In this document: piece after piece, positions 9,636 to 17,658 of the stretch
How positions within the stretch are numbered: the first letter of the stretch is position 1
Layout: every line of letters begins with the position of its first letter
Source of the DNA: Bin34 sp963422415
Lineage (GTDB): Bacteria > Chloroflexota > Anaerolineae > Caldilineales > Caldilineaceae
Length of the DNA stretch: 64,000 nucleotides
NCBI GenBank assembly: GCA_963422415.1
Contig: OY729430.1
Coordinates: 682,001 to 746,000 of the forward strand
Reading direction: 5' to 3'
Notes under the pieces: generated by a model
Told to the model about the DNA's origin: nothing
Databases searched by the model: none
What the model saw: only the letters and a program-made list of their open reading frames with translations
Made by a program: the position numbers and the translations under genes

Positions 9636-10970
9636 ATGAAAATCGCCAAGTTTGCAAGAATCACCAAACACATTCTGGTCTTGAGCTTGACAGCCTTCCT
9701 GTTGCAGGCTGTAATCGCTCCCGCCTTCGTCAGAGCCGCGGAATTTCAGGAAGGGGACAACTATGTGTTGTCGACCGACATGACCATTCCCGACGATCTC
9801 TTTGTGGCCGGAAATCATGTGGAGATTCTGGGAGACGTGGAGGGGGATCTGTTCGTCGCGGGCAACGTCATTGAGATCAAGGGTGTCGTGCGCGGCTCTG
9901 CCCACCTGATGGGAAACTACATTGCCGTGCATGGCGAGGTGAGCAGGGACGTTATGGCCTTGGGAAACCAAGTCTACGTGGACGGTACGGTAGGGCAGGA
10001 CATACGGGTCCTGGCTGGCGGCGCCAATCGGGACTTTGCCGACATCACGACCTCGACCATGGAAATTTTCGGCAATATGCCCCTTGACTTCATCGAGGGC
10101 TTGCGCATAGAGCCAAGCGCGCAAGTAGGAGGCGACGTCCATGCCGGCATAGGGGGGACCGCCCACCTCGCCGGCGAGGTGGGCGGAGAAGTCGGTCTGT
10201 TTGCGGGAGATACCGTGACGTTCGCCGGCGAGGCGGCAAGGGATGTGGCTTTGCACTCTGCTGTCGCGGTGATTCTGGATCCTGCTTCGCAGGTAGGGGG
10301 GAAATTACAGTATACGGCGCCGGAGCCGGCTTTGAATGCGCCTGCCGCCGCCCAGTACCAAGAGCCAACGAACACCGGTGCCGATCAGGGCGACGGATTG
10401 GGCCGTTGGGCTTGGCGTACCTTGCTGACTCTGGGAGGCTTTGCGCTGGCGCTGGCGCTGAGCCGCACGACCGGACGCGACCAGTGGGAACGGATTGCCT
10501 TGATCGCCCGCACCCATCTAGGGGGTTCCATTCTGTGGGGCATTGTGTCCTTGCTGGCCATGCCGTTCCTGTTGCTGCTGTTGCCGGGCATTACGTGGGT
10601 GCTGTTTGGCACCCCACTCGCCATAGGCATCTTTGTCTTTCTGGCTGTGGGCTGGTTCCTCTGCTGGTCTCTCAGCCCCATTGTCAGCGGCCGCAACCTG
10701 GCGTCCTATCTCCAGCCCAACATGCCGGGGGAACAATCCACGTATGTGGGCGAGCTGCTGGGCGTATTGCTGATTGTGCTGATTGTGCGTCTCGGGACCA
10801 TGCCTCAAGGACTGGTCGGACTGGGCACCCTACTGTCCATTTTGGGTGGCCTGATCTTGACTGTCAGCTACATATTGGCGGTGGGGGGCTGGATTCAATC
10901 CTGGATGCGGCCCAAGAAAGGAGCTACGGAGACCGAGGGCATGGCTCCGGTTGTAGCGGGCTCTGCCTAG
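9636..10970 (+). CDS. Bactofilin-like beta-helix protein with signal peptide and C-terminal membrane segments
   Basis: About 444 aa. I chose ATG 9636 because it precedes a basic stretch and a hydrophobic helix (ILVLSLTAFLLQAVIAP) with a likely signal peptidase site after FVRAA; the frame opens earlier at 9546. Residues about 45-240 consist of short repeats such as GDVEGDLFVAGN, VVRGSAHLMGNY and TVGQDIRVLAGG, the pattern of polymer-forming bactofilin-type beta-helices. An unstructured Ala/Pro/Gln linker follows, then four or five hydrophobic helices from about 285 to the end. This suggests an extracytoplasmic scaffold anchored in the membrane. Function unknown. It diverges from dnaK and overlaps the next gene by 4 bp, tail to tail. 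Confidence 0.75.
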   Translation: MKIAKFARITKHILVLSLTAFLLQAVIAPAFVRAAEFQEGDNYVLSTDMTIPDDLFVAGNHVEILGDVEGDLFVAGNVIEIKGVVRGSAHLMGNYIAVHGEVSRDVMALGNQVYVDGTVGQDIRVLAGGANRDFADITTSTMEIFGNMPLDFIEGLRIEPSAQVGGDVHAGIGGTAHLAGEVGGEVGLFAGDTVTFAGEAARDVALHSAVAVILDPASQVGGKLQYTAPEPALNAPAAAQYQEPTNTGADQGDGLGRWAWRTLLTLGGFALALALSRTTGRDQWERIALIARTHLGGSILWGIVSLLAMPFLLLLLPGITWVLFGTPLAIGIFVFLAVGWFLCWSLSPIVSGRNLASYLQPNMPGEQSTYVGELLGVLLIVLIVRLGTMPQGLVGLGTLLSILGGLILTVSYILAVGGWIQSWMRPKKGATETEGMAPVVAGSA

Positions 10971-11383
10971 AACCGGCTTGGATCCAGCAGACCCAGAGAT
11001 TCCAGCAAGGGATGCAGGGCGGGTACGCGCGCATACTCGCCCTGATACGCCTTGTAGCCAAAATAAACGAGGGTGAAGATGGAGGCCACCCAACAAAAGG
11101 GCCCCAAGCAGATCAGGGCCAAGGTCAACAGCAGCCCGAACCAGAATATTGTCAGAAAGTACCCCAGAATCAGCAGAATCAGACAGATCCAGAAGCCACT
11201 GAGAGCCACGCCCAAGGCCAGGCTCTGCACGGCGTGATAGGTCTGGAAATGGGTGCGACGTCGGCTCAACAGCACCACAATGGGATAGACGAAGGGCAGA
11301 AACACCAGGGACACATAGCAAAGAAAAGCGACCAGGCGTTCGTTGTCGGCCACTGGTGGAGGTGAGAATAGGGTCTGGTGCAT
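10967..11383 (-). CDS. Small multi-spanning membrane protein (DUF4870-like)
   Basis: About 138 aa from an ATG at 11383 (the frame extends to 11428, but those residues are not hydrophobic or conserved-looking). ADNERLVAFLCYVSLVFLPF opens the protein, followed by a polar turn with RRRTHFQTYHAVQSLAL and then two or three more hydrophobic helices. Small integral membrane proteins with an N-terminal E/D-R-x-x-A-x-L-x-Y helix and an FQxYHAxQSL loop are usually placed in the DUF4870/Tic20-like group. No catalytic motif. It is convergent with the bactofilin-like gene and is not obviously in an operon. Confidence 0.65.
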   Translation of the reverse strand: MHQTLFSPPPVADNERLVAFLCYVSLVFLPFVYPIVVLLSRRRTHFQTYHAVQSLALGVALSGFWICLILLILGYFLTIFWFGLLLTLALICLGPFCWVASIFTLVYFGYKAYQGEYARVPALHPLLESLGLLDPSRF

Positions 11384-11538
11384 GGCCCGGTGACGCAGGT
11401 GGCTTGTGCTTGTCCAGGTAGGCTCCAAGGGGCTCGAAATGATCTTGGGTCAGCGACTGTACGCATGCAGGCCGATGCAGACAGGTCTTGCCACAACCTT
11501 GTTCTTCCAATCTACGTAACACTCCGGTTTGCGGTTGC

Positions 11539-12525
11539 ATGAAAACCCTGAAATCCTTGCCTCGAGTCGTCTTCATGGGAACTCCGGACATAGCTGTGCC
11601 CACGCTGCAGGCGTTGGCCGCGGCGCAGCCGGGTCGCTGGAATTTGGTGGGCGTGGTCACGCAACCGGATCGTCCCCAAGGACGCAAGCGGACCCTGACG
11701 GCCAGTGCAGTCAAGATCGCGGCCCAAGACTTGTCCCTGCCCCTGCTGCAGCCAGAACGTTTCCGGACGGAACCGGATGCCGTGGAGGCGCTGGCTCACT
11801 GGGCCCCTGACGTGGTTGTGGTCATGGCCTTCGGCCAGATCCTGCCCCGTCAAGTGTTGGCCATTCCACCTTTGGGCTGTCTCAACATTCATTGCAGTCT
11901 GTTGCCGGCCCACCGCGGGGCATCTCCCATAGCCACCGCCATTCTGTGCGGAGACGAAACCACAGGATCCAGTGTCATGCTGATGGACGAGAGCCTAGAT
12001 ACCGGTCCCGTGCTGGCTCGGGCCTCCATGCCGATCCTTCCCGTCGACACCAACCTTTCGTTGGGCCGGAAAATGGCGGGACACGGCGCCAAACTGATCT
12101 TGGACACCTTGCCTCGGTGGCTGGCTGGCGAGATCCGAGCCACGCCGCAGAGAGATCTGCCTGGCACAGTGTCCACCTGCAGGATCTGGCGCAAGAAAAA
12201 CGGGCTGTTGGACTGGCACAAACCCGCGGATTATCTGGAGCGGCTGCTGCGGGCCAGCGCCGGCTGGCCGGGGGCCTACACCTTCTGGCGGGGCCAGCCT
12301 CTCAAGATTCTGGCCGCCAGCTGTGATCTGAACCTGAATCTGGAGTTGCCGCCCGGGGGCATTTCCCTGATTCCGGCCGGGCTGGCCGTACAGACGGGTA
12401 TCGGTTGTCTGTTGATTCAGCGCATGCAACTGGCAGGCCGCCAGCCATTGGACACCGCCGAAGTTCTACGAGGCGCAGGGCGTGAATTGCCGGGCAGCCA
12501 CTTTACCTTGACTGCATCGGGCTAG
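11539..12525 (+). CDS. fmt: Methionyl-tRNA formyltransferase
   Basis: Formylates initiator Met-tRNA using 10-formyltetrahydrofolate; cytosolic. About 328 aa from ATG 11539; 17 further upstream residues in frame lack family character. RVVFMGTPDIAVPTLQAL at the start, VVTQPDRPQGRKR, VVMAFGQILPRQVL, and NIHCSLLPAHRGASPI (catalytic Asn/His region) are all in family order. LDTGPVL follows, then a C-terminal beta-barrel (about 205-328). The active-site stretch has HCSLLPAHRG where the consensus is HxSLLPxxRG, which is acceptable. No def gene is adjacent. Confidence 0.95.
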   Translation: MKTLKSLPRVVFMGTPDIAVPTLQALAAAQPGRWNLVGVVTQPDRPQGRKRTLTASAVKIAAQDLSLPLLQPERFRTEPDAVEALAHWAPDVVVVMAFGQILPRQVLAIPPLGCLNIHCSLLPAHRGASPIATAILCGDETTGSSVMLMDESLDTGPVLARASMPILPVDTNLSLGRKMAGHGAKLILDTLPRWLAGEIRATPQRDLPGTVSTCRIWRKKNGLLDWHKPADYLERLLRASAGWPGAYTFWRGQPLKILAASCDLNLNLELPPGGISLIPAGLAVQTGIGCLLIQRMQLAGRQPLDTAEVLRGAGRELPGSHFTLTASG

Positions 12526-12585
12526 AGGGGCCTGCGGGTGTGCTACCATGATTCGTTCTCCATCAACATCCATGGCAGACCATGC

Positions 12586-12975
12586 ATGACCAGCATCTAC
12601 CGTCTCTGTCCGGCTTGCGCTCAGGAAGTGGATCTCAAGGCGCTGCATTGTCCGCATTGCGCTTGTAACACGCAAGCCGACTACTGGCCGGCCCCGACGA
12701 TATCAGCCTTGCAGAAGATAAGGGCGGCCTTGCCGGCCGTATTGGCCGTGGGAGTGGTGACGTTGCAGGTTGGCCTAGCTCTGGCCCGCAATCCCTTGGT
12801 ACAAGGGCTGTGGAGGTTGGCGACTCGCCACAGCCCTCCACAGAGGCCGGACCGTGCAATGCGACCGCGGGAACGCAGAGGATCCCACATTCACATCCGT
12901 ACCCAATGGTCCGTGGAAGGACCGGATGGTCGGCTGGAACGAGGACAAAAGGAAAGCGTCATCGAGAGCCACTGA
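12586..12975 (+). CDS. Small zinc-ribbon membrane protein, hypothetical
   Basis: About 129 aa from ATG 12586. RLCPACAQEV and ALHCPHCACNT supply two CxxC knuckles near residues 7-30, a zinc-ribbon. One hydrophobic helix (ALPAVLAVGVVTLQVGLALA) follows near 50-70, then a basic, polar tail. Small ribbon-plus-one-helix proteins are common in Chloroflexi without assigned function. An extended -10-like TGCTACCAT at 12541-12549 lies about 37 bp before the start. It is convergent with the HtrA-type gene. The codon phase looks coding to the helix; the tail is less convincing. Confidence 0.6.
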   Translation: MTSIYRLCPACAQEVDLKALHCPHCACNTQADYWPAPTISALQKIRAALPAVLAVGVVTLQVGLALARNPLVQGLWRLATRHSPPQRPDRAMRPRERRGSHIHIRTQWSVEGPDGRLERGQKESVIESH

Positions 12976-13034
12976 AGCGTCTGTGCTTTGCAGGGACGGG
13001 AGTAAGGCTGCGGAGGCCCATAGCAAGCTTCAAC

Positions 13035-14252
13035 CTATGCGGACCGGGAAGGCCGCGTGCCCAAGACCACGTCTATTTCCAGGTAATTGTTCTCCCTCAG
13101 AACCGTCATGGTAACCTCGTCGCCGGGCGAAGTGTACCGTTCGAGATAGACCATCAGTTCCCCAAAGGACCGGATTTCCTGTCCCTCCACGCCCACGATC
13201 AGGTCGCCTCCTTGCACCGAGGGACAGATCTGGCTGAACTGCGGATTCTGGATGCGGGCGTTGCCGGCCCGCAAGTTGCTGCGGCCCGCCGGTGAATTGT
13301 CTGTCGTGCTCACTATGTACACGCCGCGCACATCCTTGGGCAGAGACAACTGAGCCGTACAGATGGGACTCAAGGTAGTTCCTTGGATACCCAGATAGCT
13401 GTGTCTGTAGACTCCGTTGGCAATCAGCTCCGGCACTACGCGCTTGACGATGGAGGCGGATACGGCCATGCCAATGCCACTGGACACCCGATCCGGGGAA
13501 ATCAACTGGGTAACCACCCCCACCACTTCCCCGTTGTCGTTGAAAAGCGGACCGCCGGAGTTGCCCGGGTTGATGGCAGCGTCAAACTGGATGCTGTCAG
13601 GGATCTGGAATCCCTGATTCAGACCAGGTATATTGCGGCCCATGGCACTGACAATGCCACTGGTCAAGGTCTGGATCTGGGAGAAGGGAGACCCGATGGC
13701 GGCTACACGCATGCCGACATGCAAGTCATCCACTTCGCCCATGGTGACGGGCCGCAGATCGTATCCTTCGGGATCTATCTGGATCACTGCCAGATCACTG
13801 TCCAGATCCATACCCTTGACTTTGGCCAACGAAGAGGTTTCGTCCGCGAAAGTCACCAGAATATCCTGTGCTCTTGCGACCACGTGTGCATTGGTCACGA
13901 TGTGACCTTCGGTGTCCCACACGAATCCGGATCCTTCTCCGCCTCCCCTCAAAGGGTTGGCGGAACTCACCAGCCGGATGTTGACCACCGACGGATTGCC
14001 ATGATTGAAAATATGTACCAGAGCCGCTGTCTCATAGTCCACTTCCATGGTCTCCATAGAGCCGGGATTGACAGTGAGAATCCGATTGCTGGCCTGCAGT
14101 TCCGGTTCAATGGGATCCGTGGTGGGCAGAAAGCGCAATCGCAGGTTCTCGAGGGTATCGGCCCCGACGGTGGTGGCCAGAATGACCACTATGAGAGCCG
14201 CGAAGGCCCACAGAGGAAACTGGCTGGACGATGGGTTGGGAGATTGCTTCAT
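13035..14252 (-). CDS. HtrA/DegP-type trypsin-like serine protease with PDZ domain
   Basis: Membrane-anchored, extracytoplasmic quality-control protease, 405 aa. One N-terminal helix (about 12-30) serves as anchor. The catalytic triad is visible as His123 (TNAHVV), Asp153 (DSDLAVIQ) and Ser232 (GNSGGPLF). A PDZ domain follows from about 290 and contains GVYIV, GGDLIVGVEGQEI and SPGDEVTMTVLR. The protease-domain loop GSGFVWDTEGHIVTNAHVV is canonical. Two cysteines (CTAQ and CPSVQGGD) in the PDZ region could form a disulfide. It lies 26 bp downstream of the membrane metalloprotease gene's stop with the opposite order of transcription start, so it may be first in a two-gene unit. Confidence 0.93.
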   Translation of the reverse strand: MKQSPNPSSSQFPLWAFAALIVVILATTVGADTLENLRLRFLPTTDPIEPELQASNRILTVNPGSMETMEVDYETAALVHIFNHGNPSVVNIRLVSSANPLRGGGEGSGFVWDTEGHIVTNAHVVARAQDILVTFADETSSLAKVKGMDLDSDLAVIQIDPEGYDLRPVTMGEVDDLHVGMRVAAIGSPFSQIQTLTSGIVSAMGRNIPGLNQGFQIPDSIQFDAAINPGNSGGPLFNDNGEVVGVVTQLISPDRVSSGIGMAVSASIVKRVVPELIANGVYRHSYLGIQGTTLSPICTAQLSLPKDVRGVYIVSTTDNSPAGRSNLRAGNARIQNPQFSQICPSVQGGDLIVGVEGQEIRSFGELMVYLERYTSPGDEVTMTVLRENNYLEIDVVLGTRPSRSA

Positions 14253-14277
14253 GGAAAGAATTCCTAGGCCGTAGATG

Positions 14278-14964
14278 TCAGTCCCGGCTTACACCGGTCA
14301 ACAGGAAAGCGTAATAGGCCAGTGAGGACAGGGACTGCAACGTTGCGGCCACATACGTCAGAGCCGCTGCGTCCAGAACCTTGTTCACTCCTTCCAGCTC
14401 CTGTTGGATCAGGATGTTTTGATTCACCAGCAGCTGCTTGGCGCGCCGACTGGCATTGAATTCCACTGGCAACGTGACCAATGTAAAGATGGAAGTCATG
14501 GCAAAGAGGGCCATGCCAATCCAGGCCAGCGTGGGTTGCAGAACGAAACCAATGAAGAACAAGATGGGACCCAGCCAGCTGCCAAGCTGCACGGTCGGCA
14601 CCAGCGCGGTGCGAAATCCCAAGGGAGCATAGTTGGCTTGGTCCTGTATCGCATGACCTGCCTCGTGGGCGGCGATACCCACCGCCGCGATGCTCCGATT
14701 GTGATACACCTCTCGGCTCAGTCCCAGCACCTTGGATCTGGGATTGTAGTGGTCAGAAAGAAAGCCGCGGGCCTCTTGCACCTGCACCTCATAGAGACCT
14801 TGCGAATCCAAGATGCGACGGGCCGCTTCTCCTCCAGTTAGACGGCCCAGATTGCCTACTTGGGAATACTTCCGAAAATTTGACTTGACCTTGCTTTGCG
14901 CCCAGAGGCCCAAAGCCAAGGCCGGCAGGGCGAAAACGAGATAGAGAGGATCAAAAAAGAACAT
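14278..14964 (-). CDS. YugP-family zinc metallopeptidase, membrane
   Basis: About 228 aa from ATG 14964; ten more residues in frame upstream are not hydrophobic. MFFFDPLYLVFALPALALG is the first helix. HEAGHA at about residues 100-105 gives the HExxH zinc site, preceded by the family's VYHNRSIAAVGIAA segment. Three more hydrophobic helices follow, and VEFNASRRAKQLL carries the likely third ligand region. Membrane-embedded neutral zinc peptidases of this family are widespread; substrates are unknown. A promoter-like TGCTATAAG lies on the minus strand at 15033-15025. Confidence 0.9.
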   Translation of the reverse strand: MFFFDPLYLVFALPALALGLWAQSKVKSNFRKYSQVGNLGRLTGGEAARRILDSQGLYEVQVQEARGFLSDHYNPRSKVLGLSREVYHNRSIAAVGIAAHEAGHAIQDQANYAPLGFRTALVPTVQLGSWLGPILFFIGFVLQPTLAWIGMALFAMTSIFTLVTLPVEFNASRRAKQLLVNQNILIQQELEGVNKVLDAAALTYVAATLQSLSSLAYYAFLLTGVSRD

Positions 14965-15024
14965 AGTAATCTTTGCCAGTCCGCTACAGATCAAAGGATT
15001 AATTCAGATACCGCCACCCCAAAT

Positions 15025-15055
15025 CTTATAGCAGAATCTCGGAATCCGATGTTAA
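15025..15055 (-). promoter_or_regulatory. Extended -10 promoter (TTAACA ... TGCTATAAG) for the YugP-type gene
   Basis: On the minus strand TTAACA (15055-15050) is followed after 19 bp by TATAAG (15030-15025), with a TG extension one base upstream. Transcription would start about 55 bp before ATG 14964. The rest of 14965-15230 shows no gene on either strand. Confidence 0.45.
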
Positions 15056-15230
15056 GGATAGATTGGAGTTTCAGGTACAGACTGCAGTAGACCTTGCATT
15101 GGGCGCGGCGAAGGGCCACCTTGACAACCCAGAGACGAGGTCCCGTCGAGAAAGTGCACTGCACGCCCCAACTTGACAGCCGCTATCGGCTTTCCGTAGC
15201 CGGTTCAGCGGCAGGGTAGATGAATTCCAC

Positions 15231-16931
15231 TCAAGCGGATGTCATCTGGCTTTCTGGAGCGTGACGCAACCACCAGTCCCGGAAACCCAACAGCCAGGTC
15301 AGACCGAGGTAGATAGGCACCGCCAACCCTATGCCAGCCCCTATCAACAGCCAGGGACGGAAGACGGAATCCTGTACCCAGCCCGAGGCAATCAACCGGT
15401 CTTGTGTATACCAGAGCCACGCCGCCATGCCTGCCGTAGCCAGAACCACCTGGCCCAATCCCGTCAAAAGGAGTCGATATTCGAGGTTGGGCAGCTTGCG
15501 GCGCAGCCAGGACAGCAACAGCAGCATTTCCAGGGTGGTAGCCACTCCATTGGCCAGCGCAGGTCCTCCGAATCCCAGAGAGCGGACCCACCAAACGCTG
15601 AATCCCATGTTCAACAAGGCAGTCAGAACTCCCGCAACGACGGGAGTGCGCGTGTCGTGGAAGGCATAGAAAACGCGTACTGTGATTTCCACTACTGCAT
15701 AGGCCAGCAAACCCGGCAGGAAAAACTGCAGGGCATAGGCCACCTGTATCGTGCTCTCTGGCGTGAAGGACCCCCGTTCATACAACGCTTCGATCAAAGG
15801 CAGTCGCAGCAGGTACATGCCTGCTGCCGCCGGCAATGCCAAGAACATGACCAGACGTAGAGATCGTCTCAACGTATTCTGCAGGGTATTCCAATCCTGA
15901 CTCTCCACTTGGGCCGCAAAGGTTGGGAAAGCGGCAATGGCCAGGGCCTGCCCGAAGAGACCAAAGGGCAGCAGCAACAGCCGAAAGCCATATTCCAGGG
16001 CGCTGACATTGCCCGGACTCAACTGGCTGACCAGATTGGTATTCACAATGAAGTTCAGATGAAAGAACGCCAGCCCTACCATGCGAGGCAGCATCAGCCT
16101 TGCCACATGTCGCAGACTTGCATCTCGCCAAGAGAGCACGAAGTCATAGCGCATCCCGTGTCGCACCATCGTTGGCAATTGGATCAGCAGGTGCAGAAAG
16201 GAGCCCACCACGGCTCCGGCCACCAGGCCGTATACGCCCCAGACATCGGTCAGGAAAAGGGCTCCGGCGATAATCGTCAGATTGCGCAGCGAAGGAACCA
16301 GGGCTGGCAGGGCAAAATGCTGCTTGGTGTTGAGTGCTGCCATGCACAGTCCGCTTGCGCCATATACCACGGTACCCAGCAACAACCAGCGCATCAGATG
16401 AGCCACCAGCAGTTGCTGGTCCGACGTGAAGCCCGGAACCAACAGGGTCCGCACCAGCCAAGGGGCCAACACAATGCAAATTGCGGCCAAGACTGTCAGA
16501 AGCAACGTTACGGCGTTGATGGCCTGACTAAAGAGACGCCAGGCCTTCGCTTCGTTCTGGCGCTGCAACAGCTGCGTAAAGGTCGGTAAAAAGGCGCTGC
16601 CCAAGGCTCCGCCCGCCACCACCTCGAAAATCATGTCCGGAATGCGAAAGGCCGCCTGATAGGCATCCAGCTGGGCAGACAGATCGAATTCTGCCAAAAT
16701 GACCACATCACGCACCACGCCGGTTACGCGACTCAGAGCGAAGAACAGCATCACCTGCGTGGCAGCCCCCAGCAAGTCGGACACAGTCAGACTGAATTGG
16801 GATGAAGAGGCTGGGCCTGCGGCAGGCCTAAGAGACCTCGTCATGGGCTCAGCCCCCCCCCTTGTGGCAAGGGGGCGGGACGTGCGTCCCGACGAACCAT
16901 CAGGTCGAGAAGGCCTTCGGAAACATTTCAC
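15231..16931 (-). CDS. murJ: Lipid II flippase MurJ
   Basis: Integral membrane MOP-superfamily flippase that exports lipid II for peptidoglycan synthesis. Up to 566 aa with about 14 hydrophobic helices. The N-terminal family signature is clear: FALSRVTGVVRDVVILAEFD, LDAYQAAFRIPDMIFEVVAGGALGSAF split across two segments, and LVRTLLVPGF. The first 29 residues from the GTG at 16931 are polar and unlike MurJ, so ATG 16844 is an alternative start. The GTG is favoured by a GTGA overlap with the stop of the upstream fmdB-type gene, which would couple translation. Presence of MurJ suggests the organism makes peptidoglycan. Confidence 0.92.
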   Translation of the reverse strand: MKCFRRPSRPDGSSGRTSRPLATRGGAEPMTRSLRPAAGPASSSQFSLTVSDLLGAATQVMLFFALSRVTGVVRDVVILAEFDLSAQLDAYQAAFRIPDMIFEVVAGGALGSAFLPTFTQLLQRQNEAKAWRLFSQAINAVTLLLTVLAAICIVLAPWLVRTLLVPGFTSDQQLLVAHLMRWLLLGTVVYGASGLCMAALNTKQHFALPALVPSLRNLTIIAGALFLTDVWGVYGLVAGAVVGSFLHLLIQLPTMVRHGMRYDFVLSWRDASLRHVARLMLPRMVGLAFFHLNFIVNTNLVSQLSPGNVSALEYGFRLLLLPFGLFGQALAIAAFPTFAAQVESQDWNTLQNTLRRSLRLVMFLALPAAAGMYLLRLPLIEALYERGSFTPESTIQVAYALQFFLPGLLAYAVVEITVRVFYAFHDTRTPVVAGVLTALLNMGFSVWWVRSLGFGGPALANGVATTLEMLLLLSWLRRKLPNLEYRLLLTGLGQVVLATAGMAAWLWYTQDRLIASGWVQDSVFRPWLLIGAGIGLAVPIYLGLTWLLGFRDWWLRHAPESQMTSA

Positions 16932-17311
16932 TTGTCACGGGCTGTGACCTTGGGCTTGTCGGAAGCGGACCGCGCGGACTTTTTGTCGCTGTTAGATCCA
17001 CTGGACTGAGGCTCGTCCTTCCTGTCACTGCCACCGTCCTTGTCCTTGCGCTTGACGTCCGGTTCGGCATCGTCCTCAGACCGGACTGCGCTTTTGTCGG
17101 ACGTCTCCTTTTCACTCTTTGTCTCGGCCTCCTTGCGACTCTCGGTCAGATAGAAGCCGCCGCCCTTGAAGTGAATGGCCGGCGCACTCAATTTGCGACG
17201 CGTCCGCTCCGAACCGCAAGAGGGACAAACGGGTTCTTGGGAAACCGAGAAGGACAGGATTTGTTCAAAGCTGTCTTGGCAGTCCGCACAAAAGAATTCG
17301 TAGATGGGCAT
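16928..17311 (-). CDS. FmdB-family zinc-ribbon protein with charged tail
   Basis: 127 aa. MPIYEFFCADCQDSFEQI at the start and PVCPSCGSERTRRKLS complete the CxxC...CxxC ribbon of the FmdB/CxxC_CXXC_SSSS family (residues 8-35). Residues about 58-127 are almost purely Lys/Glu/Ser/Asp and must be disordered. Members are named after an amide-induced regulator of Methylophilus, but no general function is proven. Its stop overlaps the GTG of murJ by 4 bp, so the two are probably cotranscribed. No Shine-Dalgarno sequence was seen before the ATG. The 350 bp upstream is the repeat-rich stretch described at 17400. Confidence 0.85.
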   Translation of the reverse strand: MPIYEFFCADCQDSFEQILSFSVSQEPVCPSCGSERTRRKLSAPAIHFKGGGFYLTESRKEAETKSEKETSDKSAVRSEDDAEPDVKRKDKDGGSDRKDEPQSSGSNSDKKSARSASDKPKVTARDK

Positions 17312-17399
17312 GGCGCAGAGGAGATTCAGGTTTGTCAGGGCAGTTTCAGTGAGAGGGCAGACCCGGAACTGGTGTTTTCCCCTGACCGGGCGGTTATAA

Positions 17400-17657
17400 C
17401 TACTACTTTCATAAAATACAGCAAAATATTACATCTTATATGAGCCGATAGTATTAGTAGTAGGGGGCATAACTTCAAGGGATAACTGGCTTGGGTTTAT
17501 CTGAAATCCAGCCATTTCAGCCGTAAGTATGCCCCCAAGCAACTAGGGATAAGTTTGCGAAAAACAAGGGATAACTAGTCCTTTAGGGGTGATAAGTCGG
17601 GATAACTTTTTTTTATCCCTTTCGTTATCCCGAGATAATTCCGACTTATCCCTAGTT
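17400..17657. repeat. Nested inverted repeats built on a GGGATAA core, between secA and fmdB
   Basis: GGGATAA occurs at 17479, 17546, 17568 and 17599, with a variant GTGATAA at 17589. Its reverse TTATCCC occurs at 17613, 17625 and 17646. AACTAGGGATAAGT (17541-17554) and ACTTATCCCTAGTT (17644-17657) form a perfect 14-bp inverted repeat that ends one base before the secA stop. Inside it GATAAGTCGG (17591-17600) pairs with CCGACTTATC (17641-17650) and GATAAC (17601-17606) with GTTATC (17624-17629). A second unit pairs GGGGGCAT (17463-17470) with ATGCCCCC (17529-17536) around a hairpin CTGAAAT/ATTTCAG (17501-17520). A third arm pairs CTACTAC (17400) with GTAGTAG (17457). The region is AT-rich compared with its flanks. 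It could be a transcription terminator of secA, a protein-binding array, or a small non-autonomous element. No gene is seen in 17312-17658. Confidence 0.8.
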
Positions 17658-17658
17658 T

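Noticed and set aside
17541..17657. TTATCCC units as DnaA boxes of a replication origin
   Set aside because: DnaA boxes need TTATCCACA or close; the repeats read TTATCCCTA, TTATCCCGA and TTATCCCTT, and no dnaA, dnaN or gidA gene is near.
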